Shown here one piece after another: positions 1 through 7,695 of a DNA stretch of 64,000 nt. Source of the DNA: Anaerolineae bacterium (GTDB lineage Bacteria; Chloroflexota; Anaerolineae; Aggregatilineales; Phototrophicaceae); contig JAJDXR010000005.1 in the NCBI GenBank assembly GCA_022823165.1, forward strand, positions 1 to 64,000, in the 5' to 3' direction. Position 1 is the stretch's first letter; the number at the start of each line of letters is the position of its first letter. Made by a program: the position numbers and the translations under genes. The notes under the pieces were generated by a model. The model saw only the letters and a list, made by a program, of their open reading frames with translations. It did no database searches and was not told where the DNA came from.

Positions 1-102
1 GCCGAAGCGCTTGGCCAGCTTGTTTATGCTCTCTTGACTATTTTGTATTTCTCGACGGGTCGCCTCAGTCGTTGTGGCGCGTGGGTGTAGAACCTGTGCC
101 AT
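1..102 (-). CDS. Transposase N-terminus, IS481-like (partial)
   Basis: The minus strand reads 34 uninterrupted codons from an ATG at 102 to the window edge, beginning MAQVLHPRATTTEA and continuing into RREIQNSQES and KLAKRFG. This matches from memory the N-terminal helix-turn-helix start of IS481-family integrase-type transposases (a TTTEA-x-RR-x-IQ-x-SQES pattern). An AAGGA ribosome binding site lies about 7 bases upstream of the ATG. The gene runs out of the window, so it may be complete or a remnant; the catalytic DDE domain and the inverted repeats cannot be seen. It faces away from rsmA. Confidence 0.7.
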   Translation of the reverse strand, partial: MAQVLHPRATTTEATRREIQNSQESINKLAKRFG

Positions 103-113
103 AGGGCATCCTT

Positions 114-142
114 TTGGCTAGATGAAATTATCCCATTATAAT
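114..142 (+). promoter_or_regulatory. Predicted sigma70-type promoter for rsmA
   Basis: TTGGCT at 114-119 and a perfect TATAAT at 137-142 are separated by exactly 17 bases. This would start a transcript near 149 with a leader of about 87 bases before rsmA. It overlaps the upstream region of the divergent transposase fragment. Confidence 0.55.
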
Positions 143-235
143 CCGAAACCATGCCCCTAACCCTACTCAAATTCCTGGCGCTATGGTCAACTGACGACCC
201 ATGCCGCGCGCTGCCCGCGATGAATCAGGTGACCC

Positions 236-1072
236 ATGGCAATCAGCCCCAAGGCGCTGCTTGATAGCTACAACCTGCTGCCCAAGAAGAGCTTGGGGCA
301 GCATTTTATGCACGATCCCAATACGCTGGAGAAAATCGTAGCGGCGGCCAGGCTGCAAGCGGGCGATGTCGTAGTCGAGGTCGGCGCCGGCGCCGGCGCT
401 CTCACGCAAGTTCTGGCCGACGCGGGCGCGCAGGTCTACGCAATCGAAGTTGACGAACGCCTGCAACCCATTCTGGAAGCGCGCTTTGAAGATGAATCCG
501 CGGTCTACCTGGTGTTCGCCGACATCCTCAAGATTGATGTGGCGACGCTGGCGGGTGATGACGAGTATGTGGTGGTGGCGAATGTGCCCTATTACATCAG
601 CAGCGCGATTTTGTGGCATTTTCTGGAATCGCGGCGGCCGCCGCTGCGCATGCTGCTGACCATGCAATACGAGGTGGCGGAACGCATTATCAGCGCGCCC
701 GGCGCCATGAATCTGCTGGCCATCGCGGTGCAATTCTACGGCCTCCCGCGTATCATCAGCAAACTGAGCCCGGCCGTATTCTGGCCCCGCCCGCATATCC
801 ATAGCGCCATCGTCAGCATCGAAACGCATAGACAGCCGCCGGTAGACGTGCCCTCGGCGCAGGCTTTCTTCCGCGTACTTCGCGCCGGCTTCAGCCAGAA
901 GCGCAAGCAGCTCAGGAATTCGCTGGCGGGCGGCCTGGGCATCAAGACGCGGGGGGCGGCGGACTTGTTAGGTAGGGCTGAGATTGATCCGCAACGCCGC
1001 GCCGAGACCTTAACGCTGGAAGAATGGGCGCGTCTGACGCGAATTGTCGCGGACGCCGAGCCGCCGCGCTGA
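236..1072 (+). CDS. rsmA: 16S rRNA (adenine1518/1519-N6)-dimethyltransferase RsmA
   Basis: Dimethylates two adjacent adenines in the 3' terminal hairpin of 16S rRNA during small-subunit maturation, using S-adenosylmethionine. The 278-residue length is normal for the family. Visible motifs are SLGQHF (residues 19-24), the SAM-binding glycine-rich EVGAGAGALT (48-57), the target-adenine motif NVPY (116-119), and the C-terminal FSQKRKQLRNSL signature. It stands alone behind a good predicted promoter, with msrA 84 bases downstream on the same strand. Nothing unusual is visible. Confidence 0.96.
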   Translation: MAISPKALLDSYNLLPKKSLGQHFMHDPNTLEKIVAAARLQAGDVVVEVGAGAGALTQVLADAGAQVYAIEVDERLQPILEARFEDESAVYLVFADILKIDVATLAGDDEYVVVANVPYYISSAILWHFLESRRPPLRMLLTMQYEVAERIISAPGAMNLLAIAVQFYGLPRIISKLSPAVFWPRPHIHSAIVSIETHRQPPVDVPSAQAFFRVLRAGFSQKRKQLRNSLAGGLGIKTRGAADLLGRAEIDPQRRAETLTLEEWARLTRIVADAEPPR

Positions 1073-1156
1073 CGGAAGATTTACACTGCCGTAGCAAATC
1101 CGCAAGATTCAGCGGCCATGCTGGTAACGTATCGATCGAGTAGAAAGCTGGAGATC

Positions 1157-1693
1157 ATGAGTGTGGAAGTGGCAACATTGGGTGGCGGGTGCTTCTGGTG
1201 CGTAGAAGCGGTATTTAATCAGTTGGTCGGCGTCGAGTCAGCCATATCCGGCTACATGGGCGGGCATGTCGATAACCCGACCTATGAGCAAGTTTGCGCC
1301 AAGACGACCGGCCATGCCGAGGTGGTCAACGTCAGCTTCGACAGCGACGTCGTCAGCTTTGAGGAGATTCTGAACATCTTCTTCGCCACGCACGACCCGA
1401 CCACGTTAAATCGCCAGGGCGCCGACCGCGGCCCCCAGTATCGCTCGGGAGTTTGGTATCACAGCGACGCGCAGAAAGCCATCACGGAAGCGACCATCGC
1501 GCGCCTGGAGGCTGAGCGGCTCTATTCGAATCCGATAGTGACCGAGGTGACGCCAGCCAGCGCCTTCTGGGTGGCCGAGGATTACCATCAGGATTACTTC
1601 GCCAACAACCCGCGCGCGGGTTACTGCGCCTACGTGATCGCGCCCAAAGTGGCGAAGTTCCGCAAGCAGTATTTCCAGCGCCTGAAGCGCTAG
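1157..1693 (+). CDS. msrA: Peptide-methionine (S)-S-oxide reductase MsrA
   Basis: Reduces methionine-S-sulfoxide in proteins. The catalytic GCFWC motif is at residues 11-15 of the chosen start, with Cys12 as the predicted nucleophile, followed by a conserved GYMGG segment, a GHAEVV motif and the FFATHDPTTLNRQG block. A longer in-frame reading begins at 1118, but the ATG at 1157 is preceded by a GGAG site and places the catalytic Cys at the usual distance from the N-terminus. The protein is 178 residues, a typical single-domain MsrA without a fused MsrB. The gene converges with rplA across a perfect hairpin. Confidence 0.94.
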   Translation: MSVEVATLGGGCFWCVEAVFNQLVGVESAISGYMGGHVDNPTYEQVCAKTTGHAEVVNVSFDSDVVSFEEILNIFFATHDPTTLNRQGADRGPQYRSGVWYHSDAQKAITEATIARLEAERLYSNPIVTEVTPASAFWVAEDYHQDYFANNPRAGYCAYVIAPKVAKFRKQYFQRLKR

Positions 1694-1717
1694 CGCAACG
1701 TCTATAGCATGCGAAGA

Positions 1718-1738
1718 GGGCGACCTGATAGGTCGCCC
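1718..1738. terminator. Perfect 9-bp hairpin between convergent msrA and rplA
   Basis: GGGCGACCT, a GAT loop and AGGTCGCCC form a perfect 9-bp stem in the 84-base space between two converging genes. There is no strong T-run on either side, so bidirectional termination is inferred from position only. The sequence belongs to the GGGCGAnCC palindrome family scattered through this window. Confidence 0.5.
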
Positions 1739-1777
1739 CTGCATTTACGTGGTTGTTGCGGAGTCGTTGGTCTTAGC

Positions 1778-2464
1778 TTAGGACATACCGTCGACGCGGA
1801 CACCCGGTCCCATTGTCGAAGTCAAGACCATACGGCGAACGTAAGCGCCCTTCTGCGAATCGGGCTTGACCGACTGAATGCTGTCCACGACTGCCTGTAA
1901 GTTCTCCGAGAGCTGCTCGTAAGAGAAGCTGGCTTTGCCGACCGGCACGTGAACGTTGCCGGTGCGGTCGTTGCGGAATTCGACGCGGCCCGCCTTCAAC
2001 TCGTTGATGACACGCGGGATATCCTCGGGCGGCACGACGGTGCCGGCTTTGGGATTCGGCATCAAGCCGCGCGGACCCAGGATGCGGGCGATGGGCCCGA
2101 TCTTGCGCATCATCGGCGGCGTGGCGATGGTGGCGTCGAATTCCAGCCAGCCGTCGTTGCGAATCTGGTTGATGACCTCGTCGGTGCCGATGACATCGGC
2201 CCCGGCTGCCAGAGCGCCCTCTTCATGCTGCTCGTCGACAAAAGCCAGAATGCGAATGGTTTTACCGGTGCCGTGCGGCAGCATCACAGTCGTGCGGATT
2301 TGCTGGTCGCTGTGACGGGGATCAATGCCCAGCCGAAAATGCGCTTCGATGGTCTCGTCAAACTTGGCTTTGGCGTTGTCCTGGGCCAGCTTGAGCGCTT
2401 CGTCCATCGGGTAATATTGCTGGCGGTCAAAAGTCTTCAGCGCGTCTTTATAGCGTTTTCCCAT
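1778..2464 (-). CDS. rplA: 50S ribosomal protein L1
   Basis: Primary 23S rRNA-binding protein of the L1 stalk and, in many bacteria, translational repressor of its own operon. The chosen start (MGKRYKDAL) follows an AGGAG site; an upstream in-frame extension of 19 residues is not family-like. The protein is 228 residues and shows the conserved RRI-type GPRGLMPNPKAGTV segment and the GxVEFRxDRTG-like segment typical of L1. It lies 78 bases downstream of rplK. Unusually, rplJ and rplL do not follow: the next gene is the convergent msrA. Confidence 0.96.
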   Translation of the reverse strand: MGKRYKDALKTFDRQQYYPMDEALKLAQDNAKAKFDETIEAHFRLGIDPRHSDQQIRTTVMLPHGTGKTIRILAFVDEQHEEGALAAGADVIGTDEVINQIRNDGWLEFDATIATPPMMRKIGPIARILGPRGLMPNPKAGTVVPPEDIPRVINELKAGRVEFRNDRTGNVHVPVGKASFSYEQLSENLQAVVDSIQSVKPDSQKGAYVRRMVLTSTMGPGVRVDGMS

Positions 2465-2542
2465 TATGATTTCTCCTGGTGGTAATCGGACAGGACAGCC
2501 CTCCCACAATTCAGTAAACAATTTGCAGCGCGCCGGGCGCCG

Positions 2543-2968
2543 CTATTCGGCGACTTTGACGCCCATCTGGCGGGCCGTGCCTTCGACCTGGCGCATCGCG
2601 CCTTCAATGTCGATGGCGTTCATGTCCTTCAGCTTGACCTGGGCGATCTCGCGCACCTGGTCGCGATTCAATGTCGCCACCGTCTCGGTCAGCGGATTGG
2701 AAGCCGCCTTGTCGATGCCAGCCGCCTTCTTGATGAGAAAAGAAGTCGGCGGGCTCTTGAGCAGGAATTTGAAGGAGCCGTCGGCAAAGACCGTAATCTC
2801 CGCCGGCACGATCTCGCCCATGCGGCTGGACGTGCGCCCATTGTATTCCTTGCAGAATTGCATCAGGTTGATGCCGTGCTGCGCCAAAGCCGGCCCGATC
2901 GGCGGCGCCGGATTGGCTTTGCCGGCCGGAATCTGCAACTTGACGATCGCCTTGACTTTCTTTGCCAT
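2543..2968 (-). CDS. rplK: 50S ribosomal protein L11
   Basis: Binds the GTPase-associated region of 23S rRNA with the L10/L12 stalk. The 141-residue length and the N-terminal [23 protein letters not shown] segment are diagnostic; the C-terminal domain contains the [11 protein letters not shown] rRNA-binding helix region. It is followed by rplA and preceded by nusG with a 154-base spacer that contains a dispersed repeat-like segment, so the operon is stretched but in conserved order. Confidence 0.97.
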   Translation of the reverse strand: MAKKVKAIVKLQIPAGKANPAPPIGPALAQHGINLMQFCKEYNGRTSSRMGEIVPAEITVFADGSFKFLLKSPPTSFLIKKAAGIDKAASNPLTETVATLNRDQVREIAQVKLKDMNAIDIEGAMRQVEGTARQMGVKVAE

Positions 2969-2993
2969 CTGCTTTCCTCGCTTACTTTGACCA

Positions 2994-3117
2994 ATGCCCC
3001 CATCCCGGCCCCTCCCCCAAATTGAGGCAAGGGAGTAAAGACTTATGCCAATTGTCCCTCCCTCTTCATGGGAGGCTCACCATAGAGATGGCGAGAAGGG
3101 ATTTAGGGTGGGGGATC
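2994..3117. repeat. C/G-tract repeat-like element in the nusG-rplK spacer
   Basis: The spacer starts with a CCCCCATCCCGGCCCCTCCCCC tract (shown in pieces: CCCCCATCCC then GGCCCCTCCCCC) and ends in GGGATTTAGGGTGGGGG, giving imperfect complementary ends, with an internal CCTCCCTCTTCATGGGAGG hairpin. A closely similar C-rich tract lies upstream of rpmG at about 4613-4642. This looks like an inserted intergenic element rather than coding sequence. Confidence 0.45.
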
Positions 3118-3122
3118 TGTAA

Positions 3123-3803
3123 TTACATCCGCTCTACTTCCATGAAGCTGAGCATGACGGCTGTCTCGCGCCCGAAGAAATCGACCATGACCCGCACTTT
3201 CTCGCGGTCGGTGTCGATTGAGGCCACCGTGCCCGGGAAATCGTTGAAGGGCCCGCCGACGATACGTACGCGCTCGCCGATGCGGTAATCGACCTTGACG
3301 ACCTTGTCCTCGGAGTCCATGCGATCCATGATGCGCTTGACTTCTTCCTGGCGCAGTGGCGTCGGCTGATTCTCTCCGCCGACAAATCCGACCACGCCGG
3401 GTGTATTGCGAACGGTGTACCAGGCGTCTTTGTCCAGTTCTTCTTCGTCGTTGTTCCAGCGCATTTGCACCATGACGTAGCCGGGGAAGACGCGCTTCTC
3501 AACCGTGCGGCGCTTGCCGTCCTTGACTTCGATTTCGTCTTCAGTGGGGATGAGCACATCGTAGATCTGGTCCTGCATGCCCATAGTCTCGATGCGCTGG
3601 CGCAGGGCGTACTCGACCTTTTTCTCGTAACCGGAATAACAGTGGATGAAGAACCAACTGCGCTCCAGCTCGTCGCCGCCGCTGCCGTCATCCAGGCTGA
3701 TGTTCAAGCCCTCGACCTCGCCCGCGTCGTCGCTCTCATCAAGATAGACCGGCGCCGATTCATAGTCGGTCTGTTCGATAGTGTTTTGCGTTTGTTGGCT
3801 CAT
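3123..3803 (-). CDS. nusG: Transcription termination/antitermination protein NusG
   Basis: Binds RNA polymerase and couples transcription to Rho or the ribosome. The NGN domain begins at about residue 48 (SWFFIHCYSGYEKKV) and includes the FPGYVMVQM and NTPGVVGFVG segments; the C-terminal KOW domain carries GERVRIVGGPFNDFPGTV. At 226 residues it is longer than the usual 175-190 because of an acidic, Ser/Asp-rich N-terminal extension of about 46 residues. Start ATG at 3803 is the only sensible in-frame Met. It sits between secE and rplK as in most bacteria. Confidence 0.96.
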   Translation of the reverse strand: MSQQTQNTIEQTDYESAPVYLDESDDAGEVEGLNISLDDGSGGDELERSWFFIHCYSGYEKKVEYALRQRIETMGMQDQIYDVLIPTEDEIEVKDGKRRTVEKRVFPGYVMVQMRWNNDEEELDKDAWYTVRNTPGVVGFVGGENQPTPLRQEEVKRIMDRMDSEDKVVKVDYRIGERVRIVGGPFNDFPGTVASIDTDREKVRVMVDFFGRETAVMLSFMEVERM

Positions 3804-3847
3804 GTGATTGTTTCGTCCAAACTATAACGAAGCGGAGGCGGACAGCG

Positions 3848-4237
3848 CTAAATCGACCCGCGGCGGATCATATAAAAGGCGCCGCCGACCATAGCCACGA
3901 TCACCGCCAGCAACATCCAGGCGTTGCCCGGGTTGAGCCCGACGCGCATGAATTCCGACCAGATCACCGCCAGGATGCCCAGGAAAATCGCCGAGGCGAT
4001 GGTGACGTTAATGCAGAGAATCGTCAGCCGGCGCGTATCGGCGCGGTTGGGCCAGGAGACCTTGTTCAGCTCGGAGCGTACATTGCTGAAATAATCGACC
4101 GTCATGTAAAGCGGCCGCGTTATGGCGTTGCCTTGCGGCTCGGACGCGGAGGTCTTGACCTTGCGTGTACGCCGGCCGGGCGTGGCTTTACCTTTCTTGC
4201 GGGTGATTGCGGCTTGTGTCTTTTCTTCCAGCGCCAT
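3848..4237 (-). CDS. secE: Preprotein translocase subunit SecE
   Basis: Small essential clamp subunit of the SecYEG channel. The hallmark amphipathic segment YFSNVRSELNKVSWPNR occurs at about residues 49-65, followed by a membrane helix (about 73-95). Two features are unusual: a basic Lys/Arg-rich N-terminal extension of about 45 residues, and a second hydrophobic stretch (about 105-122) ending in RRGSI, whereas short bacterial SecE normally has one membrane helix. It lies directly upstream of nusG, the conserved position. Confidence 0.93.
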   Translation of the reverse strand: MALEEKTQAAITRKKGKATPGRRTRKVKTSASEPQGNAITRPLYMTVDYFSNVRSELNKVSWPNRADTRRLTILCINVTIASAIFLGILAVIWSEFMRVGLNPGNAWMLLAVIVAMVGGAFYMIRRGSI

Positions 4238-4285
4238 TTGCTAACGCTCCTCGCTCCATTTCAGGCAGTCGCTCCTGATAATTAA

Positions 4286-4307
4286 ACACCGCCGCTGAGG
4301 ACGGTGT
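4286..4307 (-). terminator. Hairpin between tRNA-Trp and secE
   Basis: On the minus strand ACACCG and CGGTGT form a 6-bp stem followed by TTTAATTATC, located between the end of tRNA-Trp and the secE start. It could act as an attenuator or processing signal; with a weak stem the call is tentative. Confidence 0.35.
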
Positions 4308-4321
4308 CTGTGAATCTCTGA

Positions 4322-4394
4322 CAGGGGCAGAAAGACTCGAACTCTCGACCTACGGTTTTGGAGACCGTCGCTCTACCAACTGAGCTATACCCCT
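4322..4394 (-). tRNA. trnW: tRNA-Trp (CCA anticodon)
   Basis: The 73-base minus-strand sequence folds as a cloverleaf: acceptor AGGGGTA pairs with TGCCCCT (one G-T pair), D-arm TAGCTCAGTTGGTAGAGC, anticodon loop CTCCAAA with anticodon CCA, and T-arm with GTTCGAGTC. The discriminator is G. The 3' CCA is not encoded. Its place just upstream of secE is the conserved position. Confidence 0.95.
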
Positions 4395-4444
4395 ATGTGA
4401 TCCCCGCGTCCTGCCTGTACTATACATCAATACGCGGCGCAAAT

Positions 4445-4606
4445 CTACTTGGTTTCGCGATACACGACATGCTTGCGCAGGTAGGGGTCGTACTTTCGCA
4501 GCTCAAGGCGCCCTTGCGTATTGCGGCGGCTCTTTTCCGTGATATAGATATGACCGCTTTCCGTGCTGCGCATCTTCACCAGGATGCGCTGACCTTTTCT
4601 TGCCAT
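4445..4606 (-). CDS. rpmG: 50S ribosomal protein L33
   Basis: A 53-residue protein starting [12 protein letters not shown], with the L33-typical [23 protein letters not shown] region (split: [11 protein letters not shown] then [12 protein letters not shown]) and a C-terminal KHVVYRETK. The chosen ATG at 4606 removes an 11-residue glycine-rich upstream reading. It lacks the Cys-x-x-Cys zinc pairs of the C+ L33 type, so it is a C- form, often the zinc-independent paralogue. It sits between tRNA-Thr and tRNA-Trp, where tuf normally precedes it. Confidence 0.94.
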   Translation of the reverse strand: MARKGQRILVKMRSTESGHIYITEKSRRNTQGRLELRKYDPYLRKHVVYRETK

Positions 4607-4702
4607 TTTCTTATCCCCCATCCCCGGCCCTCCCCCCACCAGGAGGGAAAGAAGAAATGCAATTTTGCCGTTATTTCAGATTGCGCAGCGAACCCTTGCA
4701 AG

Positions 4703-4774
4703 AGCCTCCGATGAGATTTGAACTCATGACCTCGCCCTTACCAAGGGAGCGCTCTACCCCTGAGCTACGGAGGC
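4703..4774 (-). tRNA. trnT: tRNA-Thr (GGT anticodon)
   Basis: Acceptor GCCTCCG pairs perfectly with CGGAGGC, D-arm TAGCTCAGGGGTAGAGC, anticodon GGT in loop TTGGTAA, and T-arm with GTTCAAATC. The discriminator is T and CCA is not encoded. Confidence 0.95.
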
Positions 4775-4815
4775 AATCTGCCGCCCGCATAAGAGCCGGG
4801 CAAATTGTCAAACAG

Positions 4816-4898
4816 TGGGCCGGACTGGATTCGAACCAGTGTAGGCTCTCGCCAGCGAATTTACAGTCCGCCCCCTTTAGCCACTCGGGCACCGACCC
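4816..4898 (-). tRNA. trnY: tRNA-Tyr (GTA anticodon)
   Basis: Acceptor GGGTCGG pairs with CCGGCCC (one T-G pair). The 83-base length, long variable arm and anticodon GTA in loop CTGTAAA identify the class II tRNA-Tyr. T-arm contains GGTTCGAATCC. Discriminator A; CCA not encoded. Confidence 0.95.
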
Positions 4899-4922
4899 AA
4901 CTATCTTCGGCTGTTAAGCCTG

Positions 4923-4995
4923 AGCCACCACTGGGACTCGAACCCAGAACAACCTGTTTACAAAACAGGCGCTCTGCCAATTGAGCTATGGTGGC
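4923..4995 (-). tRNA. trnT: tRNA-Thr (TGT anticodon)
   Basis: Acceptor GCCACCA pairs with TGGTGGC, D-arm TAGCTCAATTGGCAGAGC, anticodon TGT in loop TTTGTAA closed by CCTGT and ACAGG, and T-arm GGTTCGAGTCC. Discriminator T; CCA not encoded. It heads the tRNA-Thr/Tyr/Thr set in front of rpmG. Confidence 0.95.
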
Positions 4996-5091
4996 GCAGC
5001 CGCAGCAGTTTACCACGCGGGCAGAGCATCCTCAAGGTTGGTTTCCCCTGGCAGGCAACGCGAAACATTGTACGACGCCGCGCTCGCCCTG

Positions 5092-6021
5092 TCAAGACAG
5101 CGGACCGGGCTCAATGGCGGCGTCGGGGTCGAGGAAATCGTCCCGCCGCCAGGCCGGATTGGGATAATCATAGAAGCCGCGCCCACTCTTCACGCCCAGA
5201 TCGCCCCGCTCCACCCGGTCGGTCAGCAGCGGCGGCGGCAGATCGTCAGGATCGCCACTCTCGGCCGCATAATGCAGTTCGATATCGCGGATGACATCCA
5301 AGCCTATGCGATCCATTTGGGCGAAGGGCGGCGGCTTATCGCGCCCAAATTTGATCATCCAGGCGCGGTCGATGTCCTCAATGCTGGCCACGCCGCTGTC
5401 AGCCACGCGCATGACCTCGCGTTTGACCGCGCGCCAGACCCGATTGAAGACGAAGCCGGTGCTCTCTCGCCGTACGCGCAGGGGCATGATGCCGATGGCG
5501 CGGACGAAATCGCACAGCCCATCCAGGACCTGCGGCTGTGTGCAACTCCCGCCGCCCACCTCGGCCATGGGACTATCCCAGACCGGCAGGTAGAAATGCA
5601 GATTCGCGACCCGCTGCGGGCGCTCGGTCGCGTCTTCCAGCCGGCTGATGCGAATGGACGAGCTATTGCTGGTGATGATAGCGCTCCCCGGCAGCAGGCG
5701 GTCCAGCCGGGCGAAGACGGCGCGCTTGAGTTCGACTTGCTCCGGCACGGCTTCAATCGCCAGGTCAGCGTCGCGGCAGGCGCTCGCCAAGTCGGCGGTA
5801 TAAGACAGGCTGTCGAAGATGCTTTCGTCTGCGGATGCGTATACGCGACCCGTGGCAACCCAATCGGCGACGATGGCGCGCTGCGCCTGCTCAGCCGCGT
5901 CCAGAGCAGCGGAGTCTATGTCATAGAGGGACACGCGAAAGCCGTGCCGCGCGATCTGCAGCGAGATCTGCCGCCCCATCGTGCCGGCGCCGATGACAGC
6001 GACGCGCTTGAGCTGGCTCAT
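5092..6021 (-). CDS. 3-hydroxyacyl-CoA dehydrogenase family protein
   Basis: NAD-dependent oxidoreductase of the HCDH/3-hydroxybutyryl-CoA dehydrogenase family. The N-terminal Rossmann motif is GAGTMG (residues 11-16). Catalytic residues expected for the family are visible: Ser118/Ser120 in TSNSSSI, His142 in NLHFYLP, Glu154 in AEVGGG and Asn193 in GFVFNRVW. The usual HFFNP motif reads HFYLP. The C-terminal dimerisation domain ends with the typical GVKSGRGFYDY. ATG at 6021 is preceded by AGGAG; an upstream reading of 37 Arg/Pro-rich residues is rejected. 309 residues is a normal length. Substrate chain length cannot be judged; a 3-hydroxybutyryl-CoA or lambda-crystallin-like role is possible. 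Confidence 0.88.
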   Translation of the reverse strand: MSQLKRVAVIGAGTMGRQISLQIARHGFRVSLYDIDSAALDAAEQAQRAIVADWVATGRVYASADESIFDSLSYTADLASACRDADLAIEAVPEQVELKRAVFARLDRLLPGSAIITSNSSSIRISRLEDATERPQRVANLHFYLPVWDSPMAEVGGGSCTQPQVLDGLCDFVRAIGIMPLRVRRESTGFVFNRVWRAVKREVMRVADSGVASIEDIDRAWMIKFGRDKPPPFAQMDRIGLDVIRDIELHYAAESGDPDDLPPPLLTDRVERGDLGVKSGRGFYDYPNPAWRRDDFLDPDAAIEPGPLS

Positions 6022-6085
6022 CACTCGCTCCTGCTCTGGGGATGCCCGAGATATCTTGGGGGAGAGACTCTGGCGACCATCAGCC

Positions 6086-6679
6086 TCAGCCGCTGGCGGT
6101 CGCCGTCGGCGACTGCGCGGCGCCCGGCTCATCAGTGAGCACGGCGGCCGCGGCGGGCTGAGTCGGCTGCGGCGTATGCGGAAGCGGACTGGCGGTCGCG
6201 GAGTGGCCGGCGGGGTCGATCGTTGCCAGATTCTTCAAGTCGCCATCGGTAAGGACAACTTCAGGCGAGATGAAGCCGCGCGCGCCATCGGGCAATTCAA
6301 CGTAATACCAGCCGGCGCTCCCGCGGCTGACACCCAATATGGTGGCTGATTCGCCAACCTGCAATTTGCCTATGATCGGATGCTCGGTCGAATCGCCGGC
6401 GCGCACATTGCTGCGGCTGTGGACGGAGAGGCTGGGCGCGGCAACCCGGTTTCCGGCCTCTTGCGGAACTTCCGGCAGGCCCCTCAGCGCCATCTCAACG
6501 CCGGAGACGGCGGCCAGCAGCAGAACAGCAATGCCGATTATGGAAGTAAGATCTCGTCCGTTCAATGAAGTCGCCGCTTTCCGACCAAGCTGTGCCGACA
6601 GCCTAGTATACCCAAGGGCTGAAACGAATGAGAGTTGTCCAGCGCTGAGTTGACGCCACAAGAAAAGCGGCAACGCCAA
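6086..6679 (-). CDS. Membrane-anchored bacterial SH3-domain protein
   Basis: A single membrane segment (about residues 46-60, SIIGIAVLLLAAVSG) is followed by an SH3b-like domain at about 82-145, with the characteristic LSVHSRSNVRAGDS start and the GWYYVELPDGARGFISPEVV end, and by a Thr/Pro/Ala-rich tail. This architecture suggests an extracytoplasmic, possibly wall-binding protein. No ATG lies near the N-terminus: the reading from 6679 starts with TTG, and a TTG just before the membrane segment (LNGRDLTS) is also possible, so the start is uncertain. Function unknown. Confidence 0.7.
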   Translation of the reverse strand: MALPLFLWRQLSAGQLSFVSALGYTRLSAQLGRKAATSLNGRDLTSIIGIAVLLLAAVSGVEMALRGLPEVPQEAGNRVAAPSLSVHSRSNVRAGDSTEHPIIGKLQVGESATILGVSRGSAGWYYVELPDGARGFISPEVVLTDGDLKNLATIDPAGHSATASPLPHTPQPTQPAAAAVLTDEPGAAQSPTATASG

Positions 6680-6766
6680 TTCAGGCCGCTGCCGCTGCTT
6701 ATCTTACCCAGCTACTCTGACTCGGATCGCCTGACTCAAGCAACCCGACCATGTTGTTCTGCGGCG

Positions 6767-7612
6767 CTATTCCATCCAGAACAGCGACTGCCTGCCGCTG
6801 TACTGCGACTGGTAGGCATAGGCTGACATGCGCATGGCGCTTGCGCTAACCGGAACCAGCTCGCCGCAGCCTCTGCGTCCGCGCCGCCTGCGTCTTTCGG
6901 CGTCTTCCAGGCACTCCAGCACATCTTGGCCTGGCGCCGTGGTCGTCAGCACGACTTGCGTACGCTCGGCGTAAGAGACGGATTCCGCAATCTCATGCAG
7001 CGCTTCCCGGCCGTCATAAAACATCATGCCGGCGTCGCTTTCCACGAACATGGTCACTCGCGAGGCCGCCATACGCTCGTAATAGCTGGCTTCCATCACG
7101 CGCTCAGTCGTCACGATCATGCTGTACCTGGGCAGGCTCAACTGCCGTTCCAGCGCGGATTCGGCGTCGCGCAATTCCGCTTTGGCGGTTTGCAGGGCGG
7201 CATTCCGCGCCTTCAACTCCCGGTCAGCTTCCGAGATCACATACACAGCGTCCCGCAAGCCACGCTTCAATTCGTCACGTTCGCGTATGAGCGCCTCGCC
7301 CGCGCTATTGGCCGCCGCAAGCTGATGCCGGCTCGCTTCCAGCTTGCGCCCCATGCGGTCGATCTCGGCAGCGGCCAAGGCCAGCTCGCTCTCGGTGGCC
7401 GCCCATTTAGTACGAGCGGTATCACGTTGCTGCTGCGTCTTTCCCAGCTCGTATTGACTGGCTGCCAGCGCTTCGTAGGCCTCGGATAATTCACCTGTCA
7501 AGTTCTTCACCCCGCCAGCCACCAGAACGGCGACAATGGCGAAAGCAATGAGCAAGCCAAGCATCCGCGACCAGAACATGGACTTTCTTTCTACCAACGG
7601 TCTCTGCTTCAT
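6767..7612 (-). CDS. Membrane-anchored coiled-coil protein, unknown function
   Basis: ATG at 7612 follows AGGAG. A membrane helix spans about residues 14-33, followed by a long heptad-rich, Ala/Glu/Arg-rich coiled coil (about 40-160). The C-terminal 110 residues form a globular region (SMIVTTERVMEASYYERMAA onward, truncated here) that could be a receptor-like or alpha/beta domain, ending in an Arg-rich stretch (RRRRRGRRG). No family recognised. It is topologically similar to bacterial envelope scaffold proteins, but no function should be assigned. It reads toward the SH3 protein gene and away from sdhB. Confidence 0.72.
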   Translation of the reverse strand: MKQRPLVERKSMFWSRMLGLLIAFAIVAVLVAGGVKNLTGELSEAYEALAASQYELGKTQQQRDTARTKWAATESELALAAAEIDRMGRKLEASRHQLAAANSAGEALIRERDELKRGLRDAVYVISEADRELKARNAALQTAKAELRDAESALERQLSLPRYSMIVTTERVMEASYYERMAASRVTMFVESDAGMMFYDGREALHEIAESVSYAERTQVVLTTTAPGQDVLECLEDAERRRRRGRRGCGELVPVSASAMRMSAYAYQSQYSGRQSLFWME

Positions 7613-7695
7613 GGTGAACTCCTAAATAACGTTTCATTTAGTACGATGGCTATTGTAACCCGGTTGATCGGCAAATTGCAAAAATTGCCTTCCGA

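Noticed and set aside
4981..6138. 385-residue plus-strand ORF opposite the HADH gene
   Set aside because: The minus strand carries GAGTMG, catalytic residues and a ribosome site; the plus ORF has no motifs.
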